Notes: a model not told the origin generated them from the letters alone. A stretch of 64,000 bases of DNA from Utricularia gibba (GCA_002189035.1 NEEC01000015.1:868001-932000); one strand, 5' to 3'. Positions 51,855 through 63,915 are shown, counted from the first letter of the stretch. Numbers and translations are program-made.

Positions 51855-53262
51855 ATGTTGCTTCGCAGCAAGGATCGTTCTCTATACGGCGTACTTTCTT
51901 CAATGAGATACCCTCCAGACCGGGGGCTCGATCATGCTGTAGGGCGAGAGAGGCATCTTAAACCAATCATCAATCTTAAGAATCTCATAGTTTCCGAGCC
52001 ATCCAAGTCCGCGCCACTCTCTGTAATTGCTGAAATGAAGGAAAAACTAGGAATCCCGTTTCGTCCTGTTGAGTTCATTCGGAAGTACCCTTCGATTTTT
52101 CAGGAATTCTACTCGGGGCTTCTAATGTCCATCCCCACGTTAAGCTGACGCCTGAAGTTCTGTCTTTGAACTCCGAGGAAACTCTTTTGTATCAGAGTGT
52201 GGATTATAAGCAAGAAATCGCATCCCGCCTTCTGAAGTTGCTGATGATCCGTAGAATCCGTAAAATTCCAATCTTTGTAGTGGAACGTCTGAGTTGGGAG
52301 CTGGGGTTGCCTCATGATTTTATACAATCAATAGTTCCAGAGTTTCCAGATTATTTTAGGGTAGTTTGTGGGAAGCATCTGAGAGAAAATGAAAAGCTAC
52401 TTGAGCTGGTTTTCTGGAATGATGAGTTAGCAATTTCAGAGATAGAAAAAAGCGGGCCCTTGTGCGGGAACATGAATTTTGCGCTTCAATACTCGAATGG
52501 CTTTGAGATGGATAAGAAGTACAAGAAGTGGCTGGATGATTGGCGAAAGATGCCCTATTTATCGCCGTATGAGAATGCAACGCATTTAGCATCGAAGACT
52601 GATGACTGTGATGTTGGGTGGTAGCAGTGTTGCACGAGGTTCTCAACCTTTTTGTTGGAAAGAAGGCAGATAGAGAGAGCTTGCTTTGCTTAGGAAAGTT
52701 CTGGGGGCTGCGCCCTAGCTTCAAGCATGCAATCTTGCAACATCCTGGGATTTTTTACGTCTCTAAAAGGATTGGTATGCATACTGTGGTTCTGAGGGAC
52801 GGGTACAGGAGAGGGATGTTGATTGAGAGGCATCCCTTGATGGATGTGAGAATGAAGTATGCTAAGTTGATGAGCGTTGCTAAGGAAAAAAATAATTCCC
52901 AACACAAGCAAAAAGAAAGTAATGCCGATGCCAAAAACACTGATGCTGATGCATCGGATAAGGAAGATGATGGGATTACCGAAAGTGAAGATGATCAAGC
53001 TTATGAGTCTTCCGATGAAAATTATTTGAAAGCTACAAGGGTAAGCAGTGGAAGAAGACCGAGAAGGGAGCATAGAGTTAGCATAGATAATAGTGCTGAA
53101 AGGCACTATGTAAGGAGGGCGGTTAAAAGCAAAACATATGAAAAGCATTCGACAGCTGAAAGGGTAACCAGTGGAATGAGACCAAGAAGGGCATATGCGG
53201 CAAGCAGAGATGATACTGCTGAGCGGCACTCTGTAAGGAGGGCGATTAAAAGCAAAATATAG
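51855..53262 (+). CDS. PORR-domain organelle RNA-binding protein, two frame breaks, C-terminal tandem repeat
   Basis: This is an intronless gene with an intended length of about 469 residues from the ATG at 51855. Conserved-looking coding (VTYVKRRFLEE) continues upstream without an ATG, so the start is uncertain. The PORR domain has DRGLDHAVGRERHLKPI, LGIPFRPVEFIRKYPSIFQE, LKLLMIRRIRKIPI, WELGLPHDFIQSIVPEFPDY, LNLFVGKKADRESL and LQHPGIFYVSKRIG. Family members bind group II introns in plastids or mitochondria. Frame is lost at the GGGG of 52115-52118, where one base restores YSGASNVHPHVKL, and at the GGG of 52616-52618, where one base restores VAVLHEVLNLF. The tail (about 350-469) is acidic and then Arg-rich, with a duplicated 41-residue unit. 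Confidence 0.85.
53038..53262 (+). repeat. 41-codon tandem duplication in the PORR C-terminus
   Basis: Unit 1 begins RVSSGRRPRREHRVSIDNSA at 53038. Unit 2 begins RVTSGMRPRRAYAASRDDTA at 53161, exactly 123 bases later. Both contain AERH.VRRA.KSK. The second copy ends at the stop codon. Confidence 0.85.
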
Positions 53263-54621
53263 AAGTCGAGGATGGTTCTGTGTGAGTGGCCGAACCCGCC
53301 TCAAGATTAAGCCATGACCGATAGGAATCTATACAGACTGTGGCCAGGTCCAGAATACCGAAGACTGTGAATGGCTGAGCAAATCTTGCCTGCTGGTGGG
53401 AGTCTGTCGCTGCATTTGGAAACAAAAGATAGACCCTGTAAGGATGATTCACCAACCGTTGCTACTTTTTCAAGAAGATTTGCCTTTTTTTGTCTAGGTT
53501 TTATTGTATGTTTATTTGATGGAATACTCTGTTGGTGGCAGTCTAAAAAACTTGCCTTTCTGATAGTTTGGAGAAGAGTTATTTTCTGTCTATTTTCAAT
53601 TTTGCACTTTTTCGCTATAATGGTCTTGAATCAATGTAAAGAGGAGTATGCTTGAAATGATTAGACTTGCCCATTTTGTATCTGTTTACATGTTACTGAA
53701 ATGGAATCTCTTATAACTCAACAAACACTACTAGGTTCTAGGCATGTCTGCAGTTGAAACGAAGTGTATAAAGAGGATAATTCGCGTGCAGAAGCATTTC
53801 AAAACATCCATGCCTAAGGCAAAGAACTATATACTCCAAGCTACTAGAGCTGGCACAATTCCCAATCCCGGACATAAAAAAACTGCAGGAACTACTGCAA
53901 TCGTCGAACTGAGTTCAGGTCAAGGTTTTTATAGCTGCTCATCTTAATTAAAAAACTAAGGAGAGGCATATGTTATCGAATCATCAGCTGACCCCTCAAC
54001 ATCTGTGGCATCAAGGTTACATTTAAATTCCGCCTGTTCAACCTTAGTGTTTGCTTCATTGTATTGCTATTGATAAGAAGTTGCAGCATACCCCTTTTTG
54101 CAGTGTAGCAGGAGTGCGGCCTTGAAAAAGGACAATGTGACCAGAAAGCTTACCTTCACTACGGAATGTTGTTCCACAGGAGCAAAGCTATTTATCACGC
54201 CCGCAGTGCTTTTCATGTGTCTAAAGATCAGCAATCACAGAAAACTTCTTCTAGTTGCATTGACTGTGCATGAAAGTTTTGTGGCAGTGAGTCCTCTTGT
54301 AATGATATTTAGCACACAATATATAGTCCTCAAGGGCTGAAAGTAGCCCACGTAAGGACAAGTATACCACCTGCGAGCTACACCCAGCGCACATTTTTTG
54401 TTTCACCATAAACAAAGTAACAACTGCAATCCTGACTGACAATGATTTGGCGCTACTTGTATCAAGCATGGGCAAAGATCCTTTGCTTCCTTTTACACCT
54501 TTTTCCCAATGCAGAGACTGGGGTTGTGTGATGGAGAGCAGGTGTGTGTCATCACTCATCACTAAATCATAAGTAACACATGAATCCAATGGCTGGAGAA
54601 GAAGATATGCAAATATGACAG
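53263..54621. other. Intergenic between convergent PORR and PYG7 genes
   Basis: 1.36 kb without a supported gene. A 68-codon plus-strand frame at 53744-53947 has no recognisable motif. It should contain the two 3' untranslated regions. Confidence 0.5.
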
Positions 54622-55995
54622 TTACTTCTTCTTGGATTGCAGAGGGACGCCCTTGTACATGTCCACTTTCTCCTTGAGTGCATCTCTCCTGGGGCGTGCG
54701 ATCCTGTTGTTGGGATCAAAGAGCAGAGCTTCTTCGAATGCCCCGAGAGCAGACTTCAGGTCATTTGTCTTCTCGTACGCGTCACCAAGATTGTTCCATG
54801 CAGTAACATAACCTGGTTGGAGTTTGACAGCACTCTCAAACTGTGGGATGGCCTTCTCAGCTTTTCCATCGCGCGTGTATGTGACACCGAGGGCGTTGTA
54901 AGCCTGGTGAACGACACAAAATCATCGATTACTCGAATTTGAAACAGATGCTATGATGTGATGGAAAAAACTGTACTTGAGCAAGATCTTGATCTTCTCC
55001 ATCCCATTTTTCAATTGCTTCAAGGAGGTATTTGGTTGCAGCTGGATAAAACTTTCTTCTCAGCATCACAGCTCCCAGTTCAAAAAGCTCTGTAGCAGAA
55101 GCATCACCGCTCCTAACTTGTTCCTGTGCATATAAACAATGACACCTATGCGAGGGGTGTGCTCAAGATGGGCAAGTGGAGAACTTACTTGCAACTCTTT
55201 TGCAGAAAGATCAAGCTCTCTACGAACTAGAACTTGTCGAATCACGAAGAAAGTTCCAACCCCAAGTAATGCCAGAAGCAAAAGCAAGTAGGAAAGCTGG
55301 ATTCCCAACTCAAAAAGCTCTCCAACATCATACACAGGGTTCGTTATTGTCCCTGCTGCTTTTGCCTCCTGGAGTGTTGCTAGCCATGGAAATGATGAAG
55401 ATATAACTGAGGTTCCAAGAAGCAAGTTTCTTTTAGCGCCCTTTCGTTCCTCATTCAACGCTAACGTGCACCTAGCTTCTGCAATACTACTCCAAAAATC
55501 AGACCCAGAACCAAGAGGGGGTGAATCTATCTTAGGGACGATAGCAACTGACATCCAATGAATCCTACTCATCATTATGAGTTACAGAAGTCATAAAAAA
55601 TGAAAATCTAAATGGTGTTCTGCCCTGTTTTCGATGAATTTTCTTTAGAACATTCGTATGAAGGAGCTTGGCACCATTACCTTCATCTTTCACCAAGGTC
55701 AACGAAAAGACCCTGTTTCCATTTCCAAGAACCTGAAATCATCAAGAAACATCCAAAAAAATCATACCCAGTTCAATCCAGAGCGACCCATATGAACCCA
55801 AGTAGAAGTTAATACCTTGAGGGGAGTTTTGGCCTTGCTGCACCTACTTTTAGTGGGCTTTCTGAGGATAAACGGGATTCTCCCGCTTATCGAAAAGGCA
55901 CAAGAAACTTCCTGCATATGCGTGCTTCCTACTCGAACAAGACTGGCACTGTCGAAGTTATGAAGCGGCGGAGGTAAGCTCCAATGGATCAGCAT
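54622..55995 (-). CDS. PYG7: PYG7, chloroplast TPR protein for photosystem I assembly
   Basis: Five exons on the minus strand: 55816-55995, 55681-55732, 55189-55547, 54977-55123 and 54622-54903. The product is 339 residues. A Ser/Arg-rich transit peptide precedes a membrane segment (about 163-180: [20 protein letters not shown]). Three TPR units follow (about 215-330), including [40 protein letters not shown] and [17 protein letters not shown]. It ends [12 protein letters not shown]. This is the plant homologue of cyanobacterial Ycf37, a thylakoid protein that works with Ycf3 and Y3IP1 to assemble PSI. The donor of exon 2 at GAAG/GTAATG is preferred, because the nearer TTG/GTGAAA donor leads to a stop. 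Confidence 0.9.
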
Positions 55996-56460
55996 TCTCT
56001 CTTGTACTCTAATTCCTCGTTCATGTGTTACCAAGTACTTGACCTCGAAACCTCAATGAGTACAAATCTCGAGAAGTAACGCGAGAAAGAATTACTGGCT
56101 CACCATTGGCGTGTTGAAGATAATGGCTCAAAAAAATTTTGATATGGGGCCTGGTATTTGTTGAACCTGGAAACTAGATTAATTGGCAAAAACAGCTATT
56201 GGTGGGGTTAATGGATCGTCTCTCAGAAAATTCTTGCAAGATCCTTTTTTTCGACTTACCGTTCTGCATGGATTCGCATTTTGTTGTAAGAAAGTAAGGA
56301 GCTGACACAATGGAACACGCTTGTCGCAAAAGAAACTGTGATTCTCATTTTGTTGTAAGGAAGCTAACAGGATACAAAACTCTGATCTCATCTATGAACC
56401 AAGTTTGCTACAAAAAACTGTGTAAATTGGTTCCTGCATTTGTGTTAAATGCTCTTGCAA
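55996..56460. other. Intergenic: PYG7 upstream and exonuclease 3' region
   Basis: No gene is visible. It contains a loose internal duplication of an AAAATGAGAAT/TTTGTTGTAAG-type segment near 56270-56360. Confidence 0.45.
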
Positions 56461-57870
56461 CTACTGATAGCCTGATTCCTGTTCTCTCCTCAAGCAGCGC
56501 GTGAATCTGGAAAGCGTCTCCGAGTCATGTCCTTGGTCTCTTGTTTTCAGCCAGTGATCATCAAAACGGATATCTATGTCTCTGTAGACCAGAAAATGGA
56601 AAAACAACTTGTAATGTTGACCAAGAAAACTTAGAAACTGGGATTCGTGCAACTCACCTCTTCAAAGAGAGGACTTGATAGTTTCTTAGCAGAAAGTCAG
56701 CATGTTTGGTTAAAGCTTCCTGAGCATAGTTTCTTCCAACAGAGCGTATTTTGACCGCAGCAAGTAAATTCTCGAGTGACTTGTATTTTCGAACGAGTTT
56801 GGAGGCTGTTTTTCGGCCGAAACCTGGAACAAACTGCTGGATCCCAGGGACACCATCAACTTCATCACCCAATATACATCCTGTAGATAGATATGCAGTT
56901 CAGAGAAAAGCTAAGGTGCCTGTTTATCATTGGAATTAAACAGAGGCATGATGAAATCAGCATCTTACTCAGGCTCAACTCAGATTGTGGGTGACAATTG
57001 TGCTGAGCAACATAGTGCTTCAGGGTGTAAAAAGACCATCTTTCTAACTTCGCCACAGGTAAAACAATCTGAACATCTTCAGAAATCAGCTGCTTAAAAT
57101 CCTTGTCTGGGGAAGCAATCACTGCTTTGAACCCTTTCAGTAAAACTTGATCAACAAGTGTTGCAATAACGTCATCAGCTTCATGTCCATCAATCTTTAC
57201 AACCTGAATATACATTGCCATGCATCAGTACCAAACAGATAAAACTACTCCTAAAGGTATGAACTCACAGGTACATTGCACTGCTGAAGAATATTGGTCA
57301 CGACTTCTCTTAATCTCAAAGAATAAAACAATCGAGGTTCCTCAACAGAGGTTAACATATGAGTTTTTTTCCTTCTTTTTGCTTTGTATGATGGCAGCAT
57401 CTGCCTGCGGTAGTCATTTCCTCCATCCCCATCAAAAACCTAAAACATGAGTAGTGATTTTTACCAGGTTCCCATGAGCAGACGCAATACATGAATGAAG
57501 ATAACCACCACAGAAGCAATAAACTTACAGCTATAACAGGGTCATCGAGGCTAACTTGGGAAAAGAAAATGGAAATCCAACGAGCGAAAGAGAGCAAACT
57601 CAGTCTACTCCCATCGTAACACAAAGGATTCACATCCAACAAAAACACCCTCTTCTTCCTTATCTTGTTCTCCGGCGGTGACGCCAGAAAATTAGCATCG
57701 TTTACAGGCAAATGGGTAACTGAATGTTCTGAAAACCGGATCTTGAAGATTTTCGGACGATTCAGTTTTGGGTTCTCCGAAATGGGTAGATTTCGAATTG
57801 CGAGGGGATGTGGGGAGCAGAAGGAAACGAGATAGCCCGAGATTCTGCTAACTCGCAGACAGGAATCCAT
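56461..57870 (-). CDS. Organellar-type 5'-3' exonuclease (Pol I N-terminal/FEN-like)
   Basis: Five exons on the minus strand: 57529-57870, 57269-57439, 56969-57203, 56658-56880 and 56461-56581, giving 363 residues. A basic, hydroxylated N-terminus (about 1-70) looks like an organelle targeting peptide. The N-terminal catalytic half has VFLLDVNPLCYDGS, AVFDGDGGNDYRRQ, the helical arch lysines SYKAKRRKK, and DGHEADDVIATL with metal-binding acidic residues, then ASPDKDFKQLIS. The C-terminal half has CILGDEVDGVPGI and the helix-hairpin-helix GFGRKTASKLVRKYKSLENL. This is the 5' nuclease domain of bacterial DNA polymerase I as a separate protein. Plants have two such genes, thought to remove primers or flaps in organelle DNA. 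It is divergent from plastid E2, with 213 bp between the starts. Confidence 0.88.
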
Positions 57871-58083
57871 AGCGGAGCCTGAAGATTGGTTTTTTATAAA
57901 ATATATTGATACGTTAAAGCGGGTTCATGAAAAGATAAAACTTTAATCATAGAAAGACCCTCTGATTTCCTGTAAATTGGTCTCTTGGTATCTCCGCCGC
58001 TCCTTCGATGAACTCAAGATGAAACCCATTTCGTTTATCAACGAAGACACTGCCCTGTTCCCTCTCTTGCTGCGACTTTGATC
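57871..58083. promoter_or_regulatory. Divergent promoter exonuclease / plastid E2
   Basis: A compact 213-bp interval with AT-rich sequence on the left and a pyrimidine-rich leader on the right. I see no site II pair here. Confidence 0.45.
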
Positions 58084-60423
58084 ATGTCGACTTCTCAGCT
58101 TCTTCAGAGCTCCTTCATTTCACCTATCTATTCCTCTCGGCGGCGCGTCCGGGGCCGCCCATCTTCTGCTGCGCAGAGGAATGGGCCGATTCAAGCAAAG
58201 ATTCGTGAGATCTTCATGCCTGCCCTCAGCTCTACAATGACGGAGGGAAAGATTGTTAGCTGGATCAGGTCGGAAGGTGATAAGCTCACGAAGGGTGAGT
58301 CAGTTGTGGTAGTCGAATCTGATAAGGCGGATATGGATGTAGAGTCGTTTTATGATGGGTACTTGGCTGCCATTCTTGTCGAAGAAGGGCTTTCTGCTAA
58401 TGTTGGATCAACAATAGCTTTGCTTGCTGAGACTGAAGAAGAGATTGCGCTTGCCCAGTCAAAAAGAGCTGCATCGCCATCAGCGCCAGTTGCTGATGGA
58501 ACCGAGGCCAAGAAGGCGCCCGAAGAAATCCCAGCCAAAGTTGCACCGAAAGTGGTGGTTGAAAGTGCCAATGTGAATGTGGGTTCTATCGGATCGGCTT
58601 TACATCCAGCATCGGATGGAGGGAGGAGAGTTGTTGCATCACCGTTCGCTAAAAAACTGGCAAAGGAAATGACTGTTGATTTGAGGAAAGTAGTGGGTAC
58701 GGGACCTAATGGTCGAGTAGTGGCCAGGGACGTTGAGGCTTATCTTTCTGCTGTAAAGATCACCCCTGAAGGCGATGCTTCAATCAGTAGAGAGGCAACT
58801 AAGCCTAAAGGTTTGGAGTTGGGTTCCGTGGTGCCATTTTCGTCAATGCAGAGTGCTGTGAGCAGGAATATGCTCGAAAGCTTGACGGTGCCTGTATTTA
58901 GAGTGGGCTACACTGTTAACACAGATGCGCTTGATGCATTATACAAGAAGGTAACGCTATTTAACTAATATTGAATCATTCTTTTCTTTATCATTTTTTT
59001 GTGATGAAAGTGTTTTAGTAGTAGCAAAGATCACTAGTTCCCTGGTAATGTAATATCCTTAGACTATGAATGGGAATGATGTCGAGTTGATCCATGGAGT
59101 GTACTTAATCCTACTTTTTTAGTGTCTGTAGACATAACATATAAAGTTGCTCTTGAAGATTTACACTAGAAGGTAAGGATCTTTATCCATAAAGTGCGTG
59201 CTTTTCTATATTGGTTGTTTTCTGAAAAGCGTTTTTTCTTTGTGTTGCAGTAAGAAAGATCTTTAGTCCCCTGGGTAGATCGTTAATTAGTCCATGGAGT
59301 TGAGTTAATCAGATTATAGGTGCTAGCTAAGGTTCTTTAACTATGTAGAGTGCACAGTCTACTCTACAGTTTTCATTGGTTTTTATCAGTTTTTAGTAGT
59401 TCGAAGATCATTAGTGCCCTGATAGTGTAGTATATCCTTGGACTGTAAATGGGAATTTCAGTGACGGTTGCAGTCGAGCTAAAATCATGATTTTTCAGTT
59501 GCAGTGGAGACAATTTGATGGTTTGACTATTTTGCAGATCAAGTCAAAGGGAGTAACCATGACCGCTTTGCTTGCAAAAGCAACAGCTCTTGCTTTAGTT
59601 CAACATCCTGTGGTTAACTCCAGTTGCAGAGATGGAAACAGTTTTACCTATAACTCTCATATCAACATTGCCGTGGCAGTAGCCATAGATGGTGGTTTAG
59701 TCACACCAGTCCTCCAAGACGCTGACAAGGTCAAACCACATCTGTTTTTCTGGATGAATACTGTTGCTCTTGTTCCTTTGGCCCCTTTTTTCCTGAAATC
59801 ATTTTGATAACCCATCTGGTCTGCTTACCAGGTTGACATATATTCATTATCAAGAAAATGGAAGGAGCTAGTGGAAAGGGCCAAGGGAAAGCAGCTCCAG
59901 CCAAATGAATACTCTACAGGTATCACTGGGAAGCCATCATTCGTCTCTATATTGATGTTGCATCCTTAACTCACTCCAAGTTTGCTTCACTGTCCAGGCA
60001 CTTTTACACTATCTAATCTTGGAATGTTCGGGTGGACCGGTTTGATGCCATCTTACCACCAGGAACTGTAAGTCTACCACCTGTTACACCTACACAACAG
60101 TGAAAAAGAAAAGAACCCATGGTGAAGCGTGAAACATAACTAAACTGCTTCCACAGGGCGCGATCATGGCAGTTGGGGGCTCCCGACCAACAGCAGTAGG
60201 CACCAAGGATGGGCGTATCGGGATCAAAACTCAGATGCAGGTACTTTTCGTTATTTTTTTCCATATCTCGGATCTCTCATTTCATGAAGTGATATCGCAA
60301 CATTCACTTTGTTTCCAGGTAAATGTTACTGCAGATCATCGCATCATATACGGTGCAGATCTAGCTGCTTTCTTGCAAACATTTTCGAAGATAATCGAGG
60401 ATCCCAAAGATCTCACCTTTTAG
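58084..60423 (+). CDS. Plastid pyruvate dehydrogenase E2 (dihydrolipoamide acetyltransferase, LTA2 type), one frame break
   Basis: Six exons, 58084-58950, 59538-59729, 59832-59919, 59998-60067, 60157-60240 and 60319-60423, with an intended length of 468 residues. A transit peptide (about 1-35) precedes one lipoyl domain (PALSSTMTEGKIVSWI; VESDKADMD with the lipoyl lysine at about 81). The E1/E3-binding domain is at about 183-221 (ASPFAKKLAKEMTVDLRKV). The acetyltransferase core follows, with DHRIIYGAD at about 440-448, the plastid form of the HRxxDG active-site motif. It makes acetyl-CoA for plastid fatty-acid synthesis. Exon 4 should read GMFGVDRFDAILPPGT but is one base short at the GGG of 60030-60032. 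The splice phase into exon 5 also demands the missing base. Confidence 0.94.
59015..59457. repeat. Diverged direct repeat in plastid E2 intron 1
   Basis: 59015-59077 and 59391-59457 share the order TTTTAGTAGT, AAGATCA-TAGT-CCCTG, GTAATATCCTT and GACT-T-AATGGGAAT. Part of the same pattern recurs near 59248-59300. It is an old duplication with no coding role. Confidence 0.6.
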
Positions 60424-60919
60424 CTGCTGTGGACTTCTGGTCCTGATCCCCATTACTCATGGATTTATGCTGTAAGAAAATGGAATGCTTTGTCGGGAAA
60501 GGCCACCTTTTTTTTATCAGAGAGTGAATGATGCATGTTATTTTGTTTCCGTATTTCCTTGAATCCTATTTTGTCTACTGATGTAGAACACAATAAATTT
60601 GATTCGAATTTTTACATGATCTTTGTCACTATTTTATACAAAGTACCAGAGGGTGTTGATTTACAGTTGATCAGTTTACTCAAATGGTTGTAGGGCTTCA
60701 GCACTGTGTATTTACGCATATTATACAAATGCAAGCTCTACTGAAGAGCTGAACAACAACCTCAGAGCAGTAACACAGTTGAATTATCAACACCAATCTC
60801 TGCTCAGATTCCTAGTTTGAGATAGCTATCAGCAAATTGGATCCAATGATCCCATCGAATAAAATATGATGCATAATAATGAACTTGCGTTCGACTGAAG
60901 TCATATATGTTGGCAATAT
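60424..60919. other. Intergenic between convergent plastid E2 and receptor kinase genes
   Basis: Two 3' untranslated regions meet here. No further gene is seen. Confidence 0.5.
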
Positions 60920-63915
60920 TCAAGCAAGATCCTTGGCGCTGATGGAAGGAGGAGACTTGAGGGTGCATGGCTCAGCATCCAGCAGCATCTTGACGACTTG
61001 CTTCATGCTCGGCCGCAGGTTTGGGAGCTTTGCAGTGCACAGGGTGGCGATTTTCAAGACCTTCATCATGTCTTCTTGAACCACAGGGGAAGCCACTTTC
61101 TCATCAAGAATGTTCAGCATGTTGCTGTCTCTGTTGTTGTGTTGAGTCCAAACCCAACAAACCAGGTCTTTAGCCTCTCCATTTTCATCCCATGTTGCTC
61201 TTCTTCCGGTTACTAGCTCCAGCAGCACCACCCCGAAGCTATATATGTCATTCTTTTCTGTCACTTTCAGAGAGTACGCAGATTCTGCATGGGAAACAGA
61301 CTGGATCATTACATGACTAGCTAGAGTTTGTTACTCTGGTGTAGGCTTCTAGAAAACTTACCAGGAGCTATGTATCCATAAGTTCCGGCAAAGCAACTAG
61401 ACTCTGATCCTGGAGAAGCACTCACTTTGGCAACCCCAAAATCAGCAATCTTTGCCTCATAGTCTTGGTCAAGTAGTATGTTGGTGGACTTGAGATCCCT
61501 GTGGATAATTGGCGGATTACAATCATGATGCAGGTATGCAATCCCTTTAGCTGCTCCTACAGCTATCTGGTATCTCTGGTACCAGTCAAGCTCTGGTTTA
61601 CCATCCTTAATCTCTCGATGAAGTGCCTGGAACAAGTTGCCATTTTCCATGTACTCCAGTATCAAGAAATAAGAGCCTTGGTTCGTCAAACAGGCGTACA
61701 GTTTCAGTATGTTTCTGTGCCTGATGTTCTTTAAAATTTCCAGTTCTGCTGACAAGAGTTTCACCCCATTTCCTTTCCATAGCTGCTTCACAGCCACAGT
61801 ACTTCCGCCCTTCTTCAAATTGAGCCTGTAAACCTTGCCTGTGCTTCCACTGCCGATCAAGTTGTTGTCATCTATGTTGAATAATATTTCATCCACATCC
61901 AGCTCCACTTTCTGAAAATTCTCCAGTTTCCAACCTGAGTCGGTAACCCTGTCATCACATAGACTACTTCCCTGCACCTCTCTCCGAAAACTGTACAGCA
62001 AGCCAACAAGGATGAAGGCAAGAATTAGCAATATGAGACATGCTAGAAACGTTTTGCTTTGTGTGAAGTTCTTTCTAGTAGTGTTCCCATCACAGAGGCT
62101 CAATCCAGAGTTCATCAATCTTTGGCTGCCTGCACTGTTTGCTTCAACGCATAGACCTTTGTTCCCTAAGAAAGCCTTGTAACCAGCCACAGCGAGGAAA
62201 TAGGAGGGAACACTTCCATACAGAGAATTATCTGAAAGATCAATGGATGACAGTTTAAGTTTGTCAAAATCTTTTGGAATTGGCCCATTGAGATAATTTC
62301 TTGAGAGATTCAATGAGTTGAGTGAAGCCATTTTTGATAAGGTGCTAGGAATATGACCACTGAGGGAGTTTTTGGCAAGATTCAACTCCACAAGCCGAGA
62401 ACAATCGGCCAACTCTGAAGGTATTGGTCCATTGAATTCATTTTCCTCCAAATGCAGAGATGATATCTGCCTTAAAGCTCCAATTTCTAATGGGATTCTT
62501 CCAGAGAAACTGTTGTTATCCAGATATATTCTTTCCAAATGCAAAAGCTTGCCGATTTCCTTTGGTAGATCTCCAGAAAGTCTGTTGTTCGACAGCATTA
62601 GCTCATTCAGTTGTGCAGCAGCACCAATAGATGGTGATATTCCTCCTGCAAAATCATTGTTGCTAAAATCTAAAACTTCTAAACTTGGAAGTGACCATAC
62701 CCCTTCAGGAATCACCCCTTCAAGCCTATTCAAATTGATTCTAAACCTCCGTAGAGGCTTACATTGAGCATAAGTATCTGGCAATACCCCAGAAAAATTG
62801 TTCTGCAAAGCAAGCAAGAATTGCAGATTCCCATTTTGACACAAGTACTTGGGAAACGAACCAGTAAACAGGTTCTCGGAGATGTCAATGAGGTTTAAAG
62901 GTGAAAAGCGGCCAAGATCTTGTGGGAATTCTCCCCAAAAGTTGTTCCTGTATATGGAGAAGTCAATAAGATGCCGCATCTCTCCAAATGCTGATGGGAT
63001 TTCCCCTGAGAAGTTGTTCTTGAACAAGTGGAACACAGTCAACTTCTTCAAATTGGCTACCTCAGGTGGGATTTTTCCATACATTTGGTTGGCAGAAATA
63101 TCAAACTCCTCCAGCAAGCTCAGGTTTGCAAGCTCAACAGGTATTTCACCAGTCAGGTTATTCTTATACAACTCAATCTTCACAAGATTCTTAAGTCTAC
63201 CTATTGAAGTTGGAAATTTCCCAGAAATCTGGTTCTTGCATATGTCCAGTGTTCCTAGTGCTTCTAAATCAAAGATAGATTCTGGAATCACTCCCCTCAA
63301 ATTGGAGCCAGCAAGATAAAGGAAGGACAACTTCTTTAACTTCCCCAGGCTTTCAGGGATTTCACCCTCATCGAAGTTATTGTCACCGAGGCTCAGCTGA
63401 ACCAGATCAGTCAAGTTTCCAACCCAACTTGGGAATGGCCCAGTAAACTCATTATCCGCCAAATCAAGAATCTCAAGCCTTTTAACACCAGAAAAATCTG
63501 GAATGCTGCCATTCAAGTAATTATTAGAAACGTTCAAAACTCGAAGATTTATGCAGTTGCTAAGTACAACTGGTAGACTTCCTGAAAGAAGATTTTCTGG
63601 CAATACCAGCGAAGTAAGACTCTCCAGCACAGAAAGTGAAGGTGAAATCACGCCTGAAAGGGACTTATTGTCGAGAGAGATTTCGACTACAAGTCCAGTT
63701 GTTTTATCGCAAACAACCCCATAGAATTGGCAAGGAGAGCTGGCATCTTTCCAGGATTCCAAGTAGTTCAAAGGATCAACAATCTGTTTCTTGAATTCTA
63801 ACAAAGCATCTGCCTCTTGTTTAAGACCAGAGCATACCTGGGTAACATAACAGAGAATCAACAAGATGGTAAGAAGAATCTGGATGGCAATCGGCTTTCT
63901 TGAGGGTGCTTCCAT
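60920..63915 (-). CDS. LRR receptor-like kinase of the CEPR2 type
   Basis: Two exons, 61362-63915 and 60920-61284, give 972 residues from the ATG at 63915. That ATG puts a hydrophobic signal peptide (IAIQILLTILLILCYVTQVC) at the N-terminus; an ATG further upstream would bury it. An LRRNT cap (ALLEFKKQIVDPLNYLESW, then SPCQFYGVVC) precedes about 20 LRRs of the LxxNxLxGxIP type and a membrane segment (about 621-642). The kinase has GSGSTGKVYR (about 686), VAVKQLW, the RD-type catalytic loop IIHRDLKSTN (about 802), DFGVAK and, across the intron, APESAYS. Subfamily XI CEPR2 with CEPR1 perceives CEP peptides for nitrogen-demand signalling, and CEPR2 also dampens ABA signalling. Orthology rests on strong block-by-block resemblance. 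Confidence 0.93.

Noticed and set aside
53744-53947. 68-codon plus-strand frame between PORR and PYG7
   Set aside because: No motif, no homologous pattern, and it lies in a convergent 3' region.
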